Positions 46,465 through 56,700 of a stretch of DNA of 64,000 nucleotides are shown one piece after another. The position numbers and the translations under genes were made by a program. Source of the DNA: Pseudomonas gingeri (lineage in GTDB: Bacteria; Pseudomonadota; Gammaproteobacteria; Pseudomonadales; Pseudomonadaceae); contig NZ_JACAQA010000009.1 of assembly GCF_013385425.1 (NCBI RefSeq), positions 281,585 through 345,584 of the forward strand, in the 5' to 3' direction. Every line of letters starts with the position of its first letter. The stretch's first letter is position 1. Below the pieces are notes generated by a model. That model worked only from the letters and a program-made list of their open reading frames with translations, ran no database searches and had not been told where the DNA came from.

Positions 46465-46971
46465 TTAAAGGGCGAGGTCTTGAAGTTCAAGTTGGAGCGG
46501 CGCGGGGCCGGACAATTTTACCCGTTCCGTGGGAGCCAGCGACAGTGTTGCACCGACCACATCGGGACGGATCGGCAGTTCGGCGGCATCAAGGTCCAGC
46601 AGGCTGACCAGCGTCACGCTGGCCGGGCGGCCGTAGTCGAAGAGTTCGTTGAGGGCCGCGCGGACGGTCCGGCCGCTCATCAGCACGTCGTCGATCAGCA
46701 CCAGGTGCTGGCCTTCGATCTCGAACGGCAGCTCGGACGGGCGCACCTGCGGGTGCAGGCCGTTCTGGCTGAAGTCGTCGCGGTAGAAGGACACATCCAG
46801 GGTGCCCAGGGGCGATGTGCTATCCAGGGCCTTGAGCAGCGCCTGGGCCACCCACACGCCGCCGGTACGAATACCGATAAAGCGCGGTTCGACAATGGCG
46901 CGCTTGCTCAGGTGGGCGTTGAGATCGACGGCCATCTGGCTGATCAGGTCGGCGGGATTGGGCAGGCTCAT
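46465..46971 (-). CDS. pyrR: PyrR bifunctional regulator/uracil phosphoribosyltransferase
   Basis: A 168-residue phosphoribosyltransferase-fold protein with the PRPP loop [18 protein letters not shown]. In Pseudomonas PyrR affects pyr expression and may lack the strong attenuation role seen in Bacillus; I see no PyrR-binding attenuator in the 67-base leader between ruvX and pyrR. It is the first gene of the pyr operon core. Confidence 0.92.
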   Translation of the reverse strand: MSLPNPADLISQMAVDLNAHLSKRAIVEPRFIGIRTGGVWVAQALLKALDSTSPLGTLDVSFYRDDFSQNGLHPQVRPSELPFEIEGQHLVLIDDVLMSGRTVRAALNELFDYGRPASVTLVSLLDLDAAELPIRPDVVGATLSLAPTERVKLSGPAPLQLELQDLAL

Positions 46972-47038
46972 GGTTGCTCCTTCAAGGGCCCTTGCGGGGG
47001 ATCAAGGCGAGGGTAAGAGGTTCGGGCAGCGCCGCTGT

Positions 47039-47479
47039 TCAGGACTCGGCAGGTGTCGGGTGTTCTTCGATCCAGCTTTGCAGCAGCAGCTTGGCGGCGA
47101 TGGCGTCCACCGGGTTGTCGCGATAGGTGCCTTTCTGGCCGCCACGGGCCATGCGTTCGCCCTTGGCTTCGAAAGTGGTCAGGCGTTCGTCCTGGGTGAA
47201 GAACGGCAGGTTGTAGCGCCCGTTGAGCCGGCGGGCGAATTTCTCCGCACGGGCGCACATGTCGCTGGGGGTGCCGTCCATGTTCAGCGGCAGGCCGACC
47301 ACCACGGCGTCGGGTTTCCATTCCTTGATCAGGGCTTCGACCTGGTTCCAGTCGGGAATCCCGTTTTGCGCCTTCAGGGTGCAGAGCTCACGGGCCTGGC
47401 CGGTGATCATCTGGCCGACGGCGACGCCGATCTGTTTGGTGCCGTAGTCGAAACCCAGCAGCAGGCGGATGGCGGCCAT
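47039..47479 (-). CDS. ruvX: Holliday junction resolvase-like RuvX (YqgF)
   Basis: A 146-residue RNase H-fold nuclease of the YqgF family, implicated in 16S rRNA 5'-end maturation. Motifs LLGFDYGTKQIGVAVGQ (first catalytic Asp), DAVVVGLPLNMDGTPSDMC and FTQDERLTTFEA are present. The ATG at 47479 overlaps the yqgE stop by one base (TGATG). The 202-residue open frame extends into yqgE and is not used. Confidence 0.94.
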   Translation of the reverse strand: MAAIRLLLGFDYGTKQIGVAVGQMITGQARELCTLKAQNGIPDWNQVEALIKEWKPDAVVVGLPLNMDGTPSDMCARAEKFARRLNGRYNLPFFTQDERLTTFEAKGERMARGGQKGTYRDNPVDAIAAKLLLQSWIEEHPTPAES

Positions 47480-48048
47480 CAGGCGTGGCCCGCCTGGCTG
47501 GTGAGCAGGCTGAGGTTGATCCCCAGGTGCGCGGCGGCGGCGGCGAGGCGGGCGTCGCTGTCGGTTTCGAAGAGAATGTCCGGGGAGAACGGGCAGGTCA
47601 GCCAGGCGTTGTCGGCCAGTTCCGCTTCCAGTTGCCCGGCTTCCCAACCGGCGTAGCCGAGGGCGATCAGGCTGCGGGATGGGCCTTCACCGTCGGCAAT
47701 GGCGAACAGCACATCCTGGGACGTGGACAGCGCCAGGCCTTCCAGTTCGACGGTGGCCTGGTAGGTCTGGCCGATGGGGTGCAGGACAAACCCGCGGTCG
47801 GTCTGCACCGGACCGCCGGTATAGATCGGCACATGCTGGCAGAGGGCTGGCGGCTCGATGTCCGGGCGCAGTTGCTCGAGGATATCGGCCAGGCTCAGCG
47901 CTTGCGGGCGGTTGATCACCAGCCCCATGGCACCGTTCGCGCTGTGCTCGACGATATAGGTCACCGTCTGCGCGAAATTCGGGTCGGCCATATGCGGCAT
48001 GGCGATCAGGAAATGATGCTTGAGGTACGTCGGGGTGAGGTTTTTCAT
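47479..48048 (-). CDS. yqgE: YqgE/AlgH family protein (DUF179)
   Basis: A 189-residue protein of the YqgE/AlgH family with the start LTPTYLKHHFLIAMPHMADP and the block GAMGLVINRPQALSLADIL. In P. aeruginosa the homologue AlgH was linked to alginate regulation, but the molecular role is unclear. The ATG at 48048 gives the family length. It is coupled to ruvX. Confidence 0.93.
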   Translation of the reverse strand: MKNLTPTYLKHHFLIAMPHMADPNFAQTVTYIVEHSANGAMGLVINRPQALSLADILEQLRPDIEPPALCQHVPIYTGGPVQTDRGFVLHPIGQTYQATVELEGLALSTSQDVLFAIADGEGPSRSLIALGYAGWEAGQLEAELADNAWLTCPFSPDILFETDSDARLAAAAAHLGINLSLLTSQAGHA

Positions 48049-48100
48049 GAGCCCTAGTGTGGCCGTGGGCGGGCGACCTGACAAGCGGTGTAGGCGCGAT

Positions 48101-49000
48101 TCAGTTGCTGGAAAGCTTGTCGCCCCGGGAAAAACGCCAGGTGCGGATGATCTCCAGGCGGTCGATGTCCGACAGATCGCCGGTAAAGGGCGCGAACGGT
48201 GCCGCCAGGCGCACGATCCGCTGCGCCGCCTGGTCCAGCAGCGGCTGCCCGGAGGATTCCAGCACCAGCACTTCATACAGCGAGCCGTCGCGGTTGATCG
48301 AGACCATCAGCCGCAAATTGCCGTAGATCTGCTGGCGACGTGCTTCTTCGGGGTAATTGAGGTTGCCGATGCGCTCGACCTTCTTGCGCCAGTCATCCTT
48401 GTACCAGGCGCCCTTGTCGCGCATGGTCGAGGCCGCGCTCAAGCGATGAATCCGCGGGCGCTTGGCATACAACTGTTGTTCCTTGGCCAGTTCCGCTTCA
48501 AGGCTGGCGATGTCGCTGCTCAACTGCGAGCTGTCGAAGGTCGGTGCCGGTTGCTGGGGCGCCGCCTCGGTCTTGACCTGCTCATGCTTGATCACGGCTT
48601 TCTTCGGCTTCGGCGCCACCGTGGTGACCACCGCCTTCGGTGCCGCTTCGGTTACTTCCTGCTTGGTCGGTGGCGGCGGGGTGACCTCATTGATGCTGTT
48701 GTCCTGGAACGGCGCGACCTCGGTGGTCTTGGGTATCGCCTTTTTATCCAGGGTGCCGCTGCCTTCCTGGTTGTCCTGGGCGAGGAAATCAGCCTTTTCC
48801 GGCGGTTTCACGCTCTTGAAGGTGGACAGGGTGATTTCCAGGGTCTTGCTGATCTGCTTGGGCTCGACGACGCTGAAGCCCACACCGAGCAGCAGCGCCA
48901 GGTGGATCAGCGCCGCGAGGAAAAGCGTGAAGCCAAGCCGATCCGCCGGGCGTACGCCGGGGCGGGAAAGTTCGGGAGGCAGATCGGCGGGAAGCGTCAT
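48101..49000 (-). CDS. TonB-like energy transducer
   Basis: A 299-residue TonB family protein: an N-terminal membrane anchor near residues 25-45 (LGFTLFLAALIHLALLLGVG), a long periplasmic Lys/Pro/Thr-rich spacer, and a C-terminal TonB domain (YPEEARRQQIYGNLRLMVSI, ending in IIRTWRF). It couples proton motive force to outer-membrane transporters; no exbBD genes are adjacent. Its place between yqgE and gshB is conserved in Pseudomonas, where the homologue is called TonB3 and is tied to twitching motility. Confidence 0.9.
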   Translation of the reverse strand: MTLPADLPPELSRPGVRPADRLGFTLFLAALIHLALLLGVGFSVVEPKQISKTLEITLSTFKSVKPPEKADFLAQDNQEGSGTLDKKAIPKTTEVAPFQDNSINEVTPPPPTKQEVTEAAPKAVVTTVAPKPKKAVIKHEQVKTEAAPQQPAPTFDSSQLSSDIASLEAELAKEQQLYAKRPRIHRLSAASTMRDKGAWYKDDWRKKVERIGNLNYPEEARRQQIYGNLRLMVSINRDGSLYEVLVLESSGQPLLDQAAQRIVRLAAPFAPFTGDLSDIDRLEIIRTWRFSRGDKLSSN

Positions 49001-49077
49001 GACCAGGAAACCAACATCGCATGTATCGAAAGCGCGGAATGATAACGCAATGTTGGTTTTTTCTCGGCTGTTCTACA

Positions 49078-50031
49078 TCAACGGGCTTGCAGCTTGCGCT
49101 CAATGGCATCCATCAGCAGGCCGCCGATGTCGGTGCCGAAGGCGTTGTCGATCTCGCGGATGCAGGTCGGGCTGGTGACGTTGATTTCCGTCAGATGCTC
49201 GCCGATCACGTCCAGGCCGACAAACAACAGGCCTTTTTCCCGCAAGGTCGGGCCGACCTGGGCGGCGATCCAGCGGTCGCGGTCGGTCAGCGGACGGGCT
49301 TCGCCGCGACCGCCGGCGGCCAGGTTGCCACGGGTTTCACCGGCTGCCGGGATCCGCGCCAGGCAATAGGGCACCGGCTCGCCGTCGACCATCAGGATGC
49401 GCTTGTCGCCGTCCTTGATTCCCGGCAGGTAGGCCTGGGCCATGATCTGCTGGCTGCCCAGGGCGGTCAGGGTCTCGAGGATCACCGACAGGTTCGGGTC
49501 GCCGACCCGGTGGCGGAAGATCGAAGTACCGCCCATGCCGTCCAGCGGCTTGAGGATCACGTCACCGTGCTTGGCGGCAAACTCGCGCAATACATCGGCG
49601 CGACGGCTGACCACGGTGGCCGGGGTGCACTGCGGGAACTGGGTGGCGAAGAGCTTTTCGTTGCAGTCGCGCAGGCTCTGCGGCTTGTTGACCACCAGCA
49701 CCCCGGCGCGCTCGGCCTGTTCCAGCAGGTAGGTGGAGTAGACGAACTCCATGTCGAAGGGCGGGTCCTTGCGCATCAGGATCACGTCCAGGTCGCTCAG
49801 GGCCGTGTCGGTCTCGGCTTCCAGCTCGAACCAGTGCTCGGGGTTGGCGAACACTTTCAGTGGACGCATGCGCCCCCGCGCCACGCCGGCGTCCTGGTAC
49901 AGGTCCTGCTGTTCCATGTAGAACAGGGTCCAGCCGCGCGCCTGGGCGGCCAGCAACATCGCCAGGGAACTGTCCTTTTTATAGGAAATGTTGGCAATGG
50001 GGTCCATGACAATCCCGAGACGAACGCTCAT
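49078..50031 (-). CDS. gshB: Glutathione synthetase
   Basis: GshB ligates gamma-glutamylcysteine and glycine using ATP. The 317-residue ATP-grasp protein shows VRLGIVMDPIANISYKKDSS at the N-terminus, the glycine-rich loop LKPLDGMGGTSIFR and the metal-binding end VGLDVIGEHLTEINVTSPT. Standard length. It is divergent from pilG, with about 250 bases between that contain the promoters. Confidence 0.97.
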   Translation of the reverse strand: MSVRLGIVMDPIANISYKKDSSLAMLLAAQARGWTLFYMEQQDLYQDAGVARGRMRPLKVFANPEHWFELEAETDTALSDLDVILMRKDPPFDMEFVYSTYLLEQAERAGVLVVNKPQSLRDCNEKLFATQFPQCTPATVVSRRADVLREFAAKHGDVILKPLDGMGGTSIFRHRVGDPNLSVILETLTALGSQQIMAQAYLPGIKDGDKRILMVDGEPVPYCLARIPAAGETRGNLAAGGRGEARPLTDRDRWIAAQVGPTLREKGLLFVGLDVIGEHLTEINVTSPTCIREIDNAFGTDIGGLLMDAIERKLQAR

Positions 50032-50282
50032 GGGCTATATCCTCTATGGGCCGTGATGGCCGAAATGACTTGAAAAAGTGGCGTCAGAGTGGCGCTACAC
50101 CGATTCCCGGTCAAGGAAAAACCGCCTGTCCGGGTGGGGCCGGGGGCGGTTGATAGATTGCATCTTGAGACTGTGCTAAAAAGGCTCGCATGCCGCTCGA
50201 AGCGCTTACACATCAAGGGCTTCGCGCCTGAAAAGCGCTTAAATGCAGTCAATCGAGTCGCTGTGGCGATGGTAGAGCAGAT

Positions 50283-50690
50283 ATGGAACAGCATTCCACA
50301 GCCTTGAAAGTGATGGTCATCGACGACTCGAAGACGATTCGTCGCACCGCCGAGACGCTGTTGAAACACGTGGGTTGCGAAGTGATCACGGCCATCGACG
50401 GCTTCGATGCCCTGGCCAAGATCGCCGATCACCATCCGGGTATCATCTTCGTCGATATCATGATGCCGCGCCTGGATGGCTACCAGACCTGCGCCCTGAT
50501 CAAGAACAACCGTGCGTTCAAGTCCACGCCGGTGATCATGCTGTCCTCCAAGGACGGCCTGTTCGACAAGGCCAAGGGGCGTATCGTCGGTTCCGATCAG
50601 TTTTTGACCAAGCCGTTCAGCAAGGAAGAACTGCTAGCCGCGATCAAGGCCCATGTGCCGGGGTTCGCGGCGGTAGAACAAGCACATTGA
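50283..50690 (+). CDS. pilG: Twitching motility response regulator PilG
   Basis: A 135-residue stand-alone receiver domain (acidic VMVIDDSKTIRRTAETLL, phospho-acceptor Asp in IIFVDIMMPRLDG, Lys in FLTKPFSKEEL). PilG receives phosphate from ChpA and promotes type IV pilus extension. First gene of the Pil-Chp operon. The 250-base interval upstream holds its promoter; I see no further gene there. Confidence 0.96.
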   Translation: MEQHSTALKVMVIDDSKTIRRTAETLLKHVGCEVITAIDGFDALAKIADHHPGIIFVDIMMPRLDGYQTCALIKNNRAFKSTPVIMLSSKDGLFDKAKGRIVGSDQFLTKPFSKEELLAAIKAHVPGFAAVEQAH

Positions 50691-50735
50691 CGGTCGGCCG
50701 CCTGGCCGCCCGCCTTATAAGCAGTGGGGAACACC

Positions 50736-51101
50736 ATGGCACGTATCCTGATCGTCGATGATTCGCCGACTGAAATGTACAAACTGACCACCATGCTGGA
50801 GAAGCACGGTCATGAAGTGCTCAAGGCCGAAAACGGTGCCGACGGCGTGGCCCTGGCCCGCCAGGAAAAGCCCGACGCGGTCCTGATGGACATCGTCATG
50901 CCGGGCCTCAATGGCTTCCAGGCCACCCGGCAACTGACCAAAGACAGTGAAACCAGCCATATCCCGGTGATCATCATCACCACCAAGGATCAGGAAACCG
51001 ACAAGGTCTGGGGCACGCGCCAGGGCGCTCGCGACTACCTGACCAAACCGGTGGAAGAAGACACCCTGATCAAGACCCTGAACAGCGTCCTCGCCGGCTG
51101 A
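50736..51101 (+). CDS. pilH: Twitching motility response regulator PilH
   Basis: A 121-residue receiver protein (RILIVDDSPTEMYKLTTML; Asp in AVLMDIVMPGLNG; DYLTKPVEEDTL). PilH acts opposite to or as a phosphate sink for PilG in type IV pilus control. The ATG at 50736 with GTGGGGA upstream is used rather than the frame start 12 bases earlier. pilI follows 12 bases later. Confidence 0.95.
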   Translation: MARILIVDDSPTEMYKLTTMLEKHGHEVLKAENGADGVALARQEKPDAVLMDIVMPGLNGFQATRQLTKDSETSHIPVIIITTKDQETDKVWGTRQGARDYLTKPVEEDTLIKTLNSVLAG

Positions 51102-51113
51102 CGGCCCGCGCCC

Positions 51114-51665
51114 ATGAGCCCGTCGCAGACTGCCTTCCAGCTGCTGCTGGAAATCGACCAGCGCTGTCGCCTGTTGGCGGCCGACCTGCCGTCGCAACAG
51201 GCCCGCCAGGACACCTGGAGCGGTATCGGCTTTCGCCTCGGCGAGCACTGGTATGTGGCGCCGATGGGCGAAGTCGGCGAAGTCCTGCATGAGCCGCGTC
51301 ACACCCTGTTGCCGGGGGTGAAACCCTGGGTCAAGGGCGTGGCCAACCTGCGTGGGCGCCTGCTGCCGATCATGGACCTGTGTGGGTTTTTCGGCCATGA
51401 GCTGTCCGCGTTGCGCAAACAGCGGCGGGTACTGGTGGTGGAATACAAGGACGTGTTCGCCGGCCTGATGGTGGACGAAGTGGCCGGTTTGCAGCACTTT
51501 CCCCAGGGCGGGCAGCAGGGGCTTTCGGTCCAGCCGCCGGATGCGGCGGTGGCGCCCTTTGTCCAGGGCCGTTTCGAGCGTGAACGCAGTTGGTGGGTGT
51601 TCAGCCCGTTTGCCCTGGCGCAGGCGCCGGGGTTTCTGGATGTAGCCTTACAGGCAGGGGCCTGA
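51114..51665 (+). CDS. pilI: CheW-like adaptor PilI
   Basis: A 183-residue CheW-domain adaptor linking receptor PilJ to kinase ChpA. The CheW core is recognised by the ligand-binding-type start FRLGEHWYVAPMGEVGEVL, the VKGVANLRGRLLPIMDL block and VLVVEYKDVFAGLMVDEVAG. It ends three bases before pilJ. Confidence 0.94.
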   Translation: MSPSQTAFQLLLEIDQRCRLLAADLPSQQARQDTWSGIGFRLGEHWYVAPMGEVGEVLHEPRHTLLPGVKPWVKGVANLRGRLLPIMDLCGFFGHELSALRKQRRVLVVEYKDVFAGLMVDEVAGLQHFPQGGQQGLSVQPPDAAVAPFVQGRFERERSWWVFSPFALAQAPGFLDVALQAGA

Positions 51666-51668
51666 TCG

Positions 51669-53726
51669 ATGACAAACGCTAAAACCGGCAAGCCGTTGGA
51701 GGCTTCGCGCAGTCGTTCGCAGATCATCGTGCTGTTTATCGCCCTGATCGTGTTCATCATGCTGTTGTTCGCCAACTTCGCCTACCTGAACACCCAGTCC
51801 ACCTACGACAAACAATACATCAGCCATGCCGGCGAGCTGCGGGTGCTGTCCCAGCGTATCGCCAAGAACGCCACGGAAGCGGCGTCCGGCAAGGCCGCGG
51901 CGTTCAAGCTGCTGAGCGACGCGCGCAACGATTTTGCCCAACGCTGGGGTTACCTGAAAAAAGGCGACCCGGCCACCGGCCTGCCCGCCGCACCGCCCGC
52001 CGTGCGTACGGAAATGCACGCCGTGCAGCAGGATTGGGAAAACCTGCTGCGCAACACCGACGCCATCCTTGCCAGCGAACAGACCGTGCTGTCGTTGCAT
52101 CAGGTGGCCGCGACCCTGGCCGAAACCGTGCCGCAGTTGCAGGTCGAGTACGAAAAGGTCGTGGAGATTCTCCTGCAACGCGGCGCCCCGGCGGCCCAGG
52201 TGGCCATGGCCCAGCGCCAGTCGTTGCTGGCCGAGCGGATCCTCGGCGCGGTGAACACGGTGCTGGCCGGCGACGAAACCTCGTCCCAGGCCGCCGACGC
52301 CTTCGGTCGCGATGCCGCGCGTTTCGGCCAGGTGCTCAACGGCATGCTCCAGGGCAACGCGACCCTGAAAATCACCCAGGTCGAAGACAAGGACGCCCGC
52401 GCCCGTCTGGGGGATATCGCCGAACTGTTCGAATTCGTCTCAGGCTCCGTGGATGAAATCCTCGAAACCTCACCGCAGCTGTTCCAGGTTCGCGAGTCGG
52501 CCGGGAATATCTTCAGCCTGTCGCAAACCCTGCTGGACGAAGCCTCGCACCTGGCCAACGGTTTTGAAAACCTTGCCGGCGAACGCTCCCTTGATACCAT
52601 CGGCGGTTATGTCCTCGGCCTGCTGGCCCTGGCCTCGATCATCCTGATCGGCCTGGTGATGGTCCGCGAGACCAATCGCCAGTTGCACGAGACCGCCGAA
52701 AAGAACGAGCGCAACCAGCACGCGATCATGCGCCTGCTGGATGAAATCGAAGACCTGGCCGACGGCGACCTGACCGTGACCGCTTCCGTCACGGAAGACT
52801 TCACCGGGACCATTGCCGACTCCATCAACTATTCCGTCGACCAGCTGCGGGATCTGGTGGCCACCATCAACCTCACTGCCGGCCAGGTCGCCGCCGCCGT
52901 GCAGGAAACCCAGGCCACCGCCATGCAACTGGCCGAGGCCTCCGAGCACCAGGCCCAGCAGATTTCCGAAGCGTCCACCGCCATCAGCGATATGGCCGAG
53001 TCCATCGACCAGGTCTCGGCCAACGCCGCCGAATCGTCGGCGGTGGCCGAGCGTTCGGTGGAGATCGCCAACAAGGGCAACGAGGTGGTGCACAACACCA
53101 TCCACGGCATGGACAATATTCGCGAACAGATCCAGGACACCGCCAAGCGGATCAAGCGCCTGGGCGAGTCTTCCCAGGAAATCGGCGATATCGTCAGCCT
53201 GATCGACGACATTGCCGACCAGACCAACATCCTCGCCCTCAATGCGGCGATCCAGGCCTCCATGGCCGGCGATGCCGGGCGCGGTTTCGCGGTGGTGGCC
53301 GATGAGGTCCAGCGCCTGGCGGAGCGTTCGTCGGCGGCGACCCGGCAGATCGAAACCCTGGTGCGGGCGATCCAGACCGACACCAACGAGGCGGTGATCT
53401 CCATGGAGCAGACCACTACCGAAGTGGTGCGCGGTGCCCGCCTGGCCCAGGATGCCGGGGTGGCCCTGGAAGAGATCGAAGGGGTATCGAAGACCCTGGC
53501 GGCCTTGATCCAGAGCATTTCCAACGCGGCCCAGCAACAGACCACGTCGGCGGGACAGATCTCGCTGACCATGAACGTGATCCAGCAGATCACCACCCAG
53601 ACCTCGTCGGGCTCGACCGCCACCGCCGACAGCATCGGCAACCTGGCGAAAATGGCCAGCCAGCTGCGGCGCTCGGTCTCCGGCTTTACCCTGCCTGCTG
53701 CGCAAGATGCGCGTGAAACCCGTTAG
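51669..53726 (+). CDS. pilJ: Pilus-sensing methyl-accepting chemoreceptor PilJ
   Basis: A 685-residue inner-membrane receptor. First membrane segment around residues 17-37 ([20 protein letters not shown]), a helical periplasmic domain with two PilJ-type modules, second segment near residue 315 ([19 protein letters not shown]), HAMP, and a cytoplasmic signalling tip with [20 protein letters not shown]. Tip-flanking helices are rich in Gln/Glu/Ala. It senses pilus retraction state or surface contact. Confidence 0.96.
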   Translation: MTNAKTGKPLEASRSRSQIIVLFIALIVFIMLLFANFAYLNTQSTYDKQYISHAGELRVLSQRIAKNATEAASGKAAAFKLLSDARNDFAQRWGYLKKGDPATGLPAAPPAVRTEMHAVQQDWENLLRNTDAILASEQTVLSLHQVAATLAETVPQLQVEYEKVVEILLQRGAPAAQVAMAQRQSLLAERILGAVNTVLAGDETSSQAADAFGRDAARFGQVLNGMLQGNATLKITQVEDKDARARLGDIAELFEFVSGSVDEILETSPQLFQVRESAGNIFSLSQTLLDEASHLANGFENLAGERSLDTIGGYVLGLLALASIILIGLVMVRETNRQLHETAEKNERNQHAIMRLLDEIEDLADGDLTVTASVTEDFTGTIADSINYSVDQLRDLVATINLTAGQVAAAVQETQATAMQLAEASEHQAQQISEASTAISDMAESIDQVSANAAESSAVAERSVEIANKGNEVVHNTIHGMDNIREQIQDTAKRIKRLGESSQEIGDIVSLIDDIADQTNILALNAAIQASMAGDAGRGFAVVADEVQRLAERSSAATRQIETLVRAIQTDTNEAVISMEQTTTEVVRGARLAQDAGVALEEIEGVSKTLAALIQSISNAAQQQTTSAGQISLTMNVIQQITTQTSSGSTATADSIGNLAKMASQLRRSVSGFTLPAAQDARETR

Positions 53727-53736
53727 TGGAGTCGTC

Positions 53737-56700
53737 ATGAGCGATCAGCACGACTATGTGGCCCTCGAATGGGTCAAGGGCGAAATCGCCGATACCCTGA
53801 AGCAGGCGCGCCAGGCCCTGGATGCGTTTGATGAGCCGACGCATTCGGCTCTGGACATCGCCGAATGCCTGGAATGCATTCACCAGGTCCATGGCAGCTT
53901 GCAGATGGTCGAGTTCTACGGCGCGGCCCTGCTCGCCGAGGAAACCGAAGCCCTGGCCCTGGCCGTACAGCAAGGGCGGGTGGTCGATCTGCCGGAAGCG
54001 CTGAAGTTGCTGCGCCAGGCCCTGGGGCAGATGCCGTTGTATCTGGACCGGGTCCACAGTGCCCGCCGCGATCTGCCATTGGTGGTGCTGCCGCTGCTCA
54101 ATGACCTGCGCAGTGCCCGGGGCGAAAGCCTGCTGTCGGAAACCAGCCTGTTCAGCCCGACCTTGCCGGAGTTGCCGCCCCTGGACGAGGCGACCCTCGC
54201 CGAACTGACCCCGGCGGAACTGCCGGCCTTGTTGCGCAAGTTGCGGCAGATGCTGCAGACCGCGCTGGTCGGTTTGCTACGTGAACAGGACGACGAAACC
54301 AACCTCGGCTATATGGCCAAGGTCTTTGCCCGGCTTGAAATCCTCTGTCTGAATGCACCGTTGGGGGCGCTCTGGCAAGTCGCGTCGGCGCTGGTCGAGG
54401 GCATGCTCGCGGGTGTCATCGCCAACAGCCCGGCCCTGCGCAGTCTGCTCAAGGACTCCGACAAGGAACTCAAGCGCCTGCTGGAGCAGGGCATCGCCGG
54501 AATCAACCAGCCGGCCCCGGAAGAATTGCTCAAGAGCCTGCTGTTCTATATCGCCAAGGCGCGCCAGCCGACGGCGCAGATGCTCGCCCTTAAAGAACGT
54601 TATGGCCTGGATGAAGCCCTGCCCGATACGGCGGTGGTCGACGAGGAGCGGGCGCGTCTGGCAGGCCCCGACCGCGATGCCATGCGTTCGGTGGTCGCGG
54701 CGTTGTGCGAGGAACTGGTGCGGTGCAAGGAACGGCTGGACCTGTTCGTGCGCGGCGACCGCCAGCACACCGATGAACTGTCGAGCCTGCTGGCGCCCCT
54801 GCGGCAGATCGCCGATACTCTGGCGGTGCTCGGCTTCGGCCAGCCGCGCAAGGTCATCATTGACCAGACGGCGGTGGTTCTAGGCCTGGTCCAGGGCCAG
54901 CGCGAGCCGAATGACTCGGTGCTGATGGACGTTGCCGGCGCCTTGCTCTACGTCGAGGCGACCCTGGCCGGGATGATCGGCACCGTGGAGCCGGAAAGCC
55001 GTGAAGAAAGCCGCCTGCCGACCACCGACCTGACCCAGATCCACCAGTTGGTGGTCAAGGAATCGCGGATCTGCCTGCAACAGGCCAAGGACCTGATCAT
55101 CGAGTACATCGATGCCGACTGGGACCGCGAGCGCCTGTTGCCCTTGCCCGAGTTGCTGACCTCGGTCCGTGGCGCCTTGTCGATGATTCCCCTCGGCCGG
55201 GCCGCGAGCCTGCTGGAAACCTGTAATCGTTATATCCACGACCATCTGTTGAACGGCCCGCAGCCACCGTCCTGGCAGCAACTCGATCGCCTGGCCGATG
55301 CCCTGAGCAGTATCGAGTACTACCTCGAGCGTTTGGGCGAAGACCACGAGGCGCCGGGTGAGCGGGTGCTGGACATGGCCGAGGAAAGCCTCGATGCCCT
55401 GGGTTATACGCCTGCCGAGCAGGATGTACCGGTGCTCGAAGATGTCCTGAGCCCTAACGAAGCCCAGGTGATGCAGGACTTGCAGGTGCTGGATAATCCG
55501 CAGGTGGTGCAGTCCCTGGCCGATGTCCTGGCCAGCCCCGTGTCCGCCCTCAATCCGCCGGCCCGCCAGGTCCCGGGCAGCCTGCTGCCGCCACCGGGCG
55601 ACGAAGCTCCGGTGGACGACGAATTACGTGAAGTCTTCCTGGAGGAATGCGCGGAAGTGCTCGATGTGCTGCGCGAATACCTGCCGCGCTGGGCGCTGAA
55701 TACCGAGAGCAAATCGGCCCTGACCGAGCTGCGTCGCGCCTTCCACACGCTCAAGGGCAGCGGCCGGATGGTCCGGGCGCTGGTGCTGGGCGAGCTGGCC
55801 TGGGCGGTGGAAAACCTGCTCAACCGTGTGCTCGAACACAGCGTCGAGGCCGACGCGCCGGTCCACCAGTTGCTCGACGATGTGCTGCAGGTGTTGCCGG
55901 AACTGGTCAGCGAGTTTGCCGAACAGGCCCAGCGCCAGCGCGACGATGTCGACCTGCTGGCCGCCCGAGCCCATGAGTTGGCGGGTTCGGCTGCGGACGA
56001 AGCCACGCCCGGGGACGTGGGAGAGACCGACGATGAGGCCATCGACCGGCAGTTGCTGGATATTTTCCGCAACGAGGCCGAGACGCATCTGGACAGCCTC
56101 AACCACTTTCTCGAAGAGGCCACCGAACACCTGCCGCTGGCCGCCAGCGACGAATTGCAAAGGGCGTTGCACACCCTCAAGGGCAGCGCCTACGTGGCCG
56201 GCGTACGGCCGATTGCCGAACTGGCGGCACCGTTTTACCACCTGGTGCGTGAGTTCAAGGCCCACCTGTTGCCACTGGACCTGGATGAAGTCGAGTTGCT
56301 GCTGGAGGCCGAGGTCCTGTTGCACCAAGGGTTGAAGCAACTGGCTGACGACCCGCTGGCGGCCATCGACGGCGCCGCGGAGCTGATCCGACGTGCCGAG
56401 GCCCTGCTCGCGGCCCGGCTGGAGTCGCTGCTCAGCGTTACCAGCGGCACCAAGCGTGACCCGCAACTGATCAACAACTTTCTGGCCCAGGGCATGGATA
56501 TCCTGCTGGACGCGGAAAACCTGCTGCTGCGCTGGCAGCAGCACCCCGGCGAGCGTGAGGAGCTCAACAGCCTGCTGGACGAGCTGACCACCCTCGGCCA
56601 GGGCGCCCACAGTGCCGACCTGCACCCGGTGGACGAACTCTGCGAAGCCTTGCTCGACCTCTACGGTGCGGTCGAAGAAAGCAGCCTGGCAGTCAGCGAG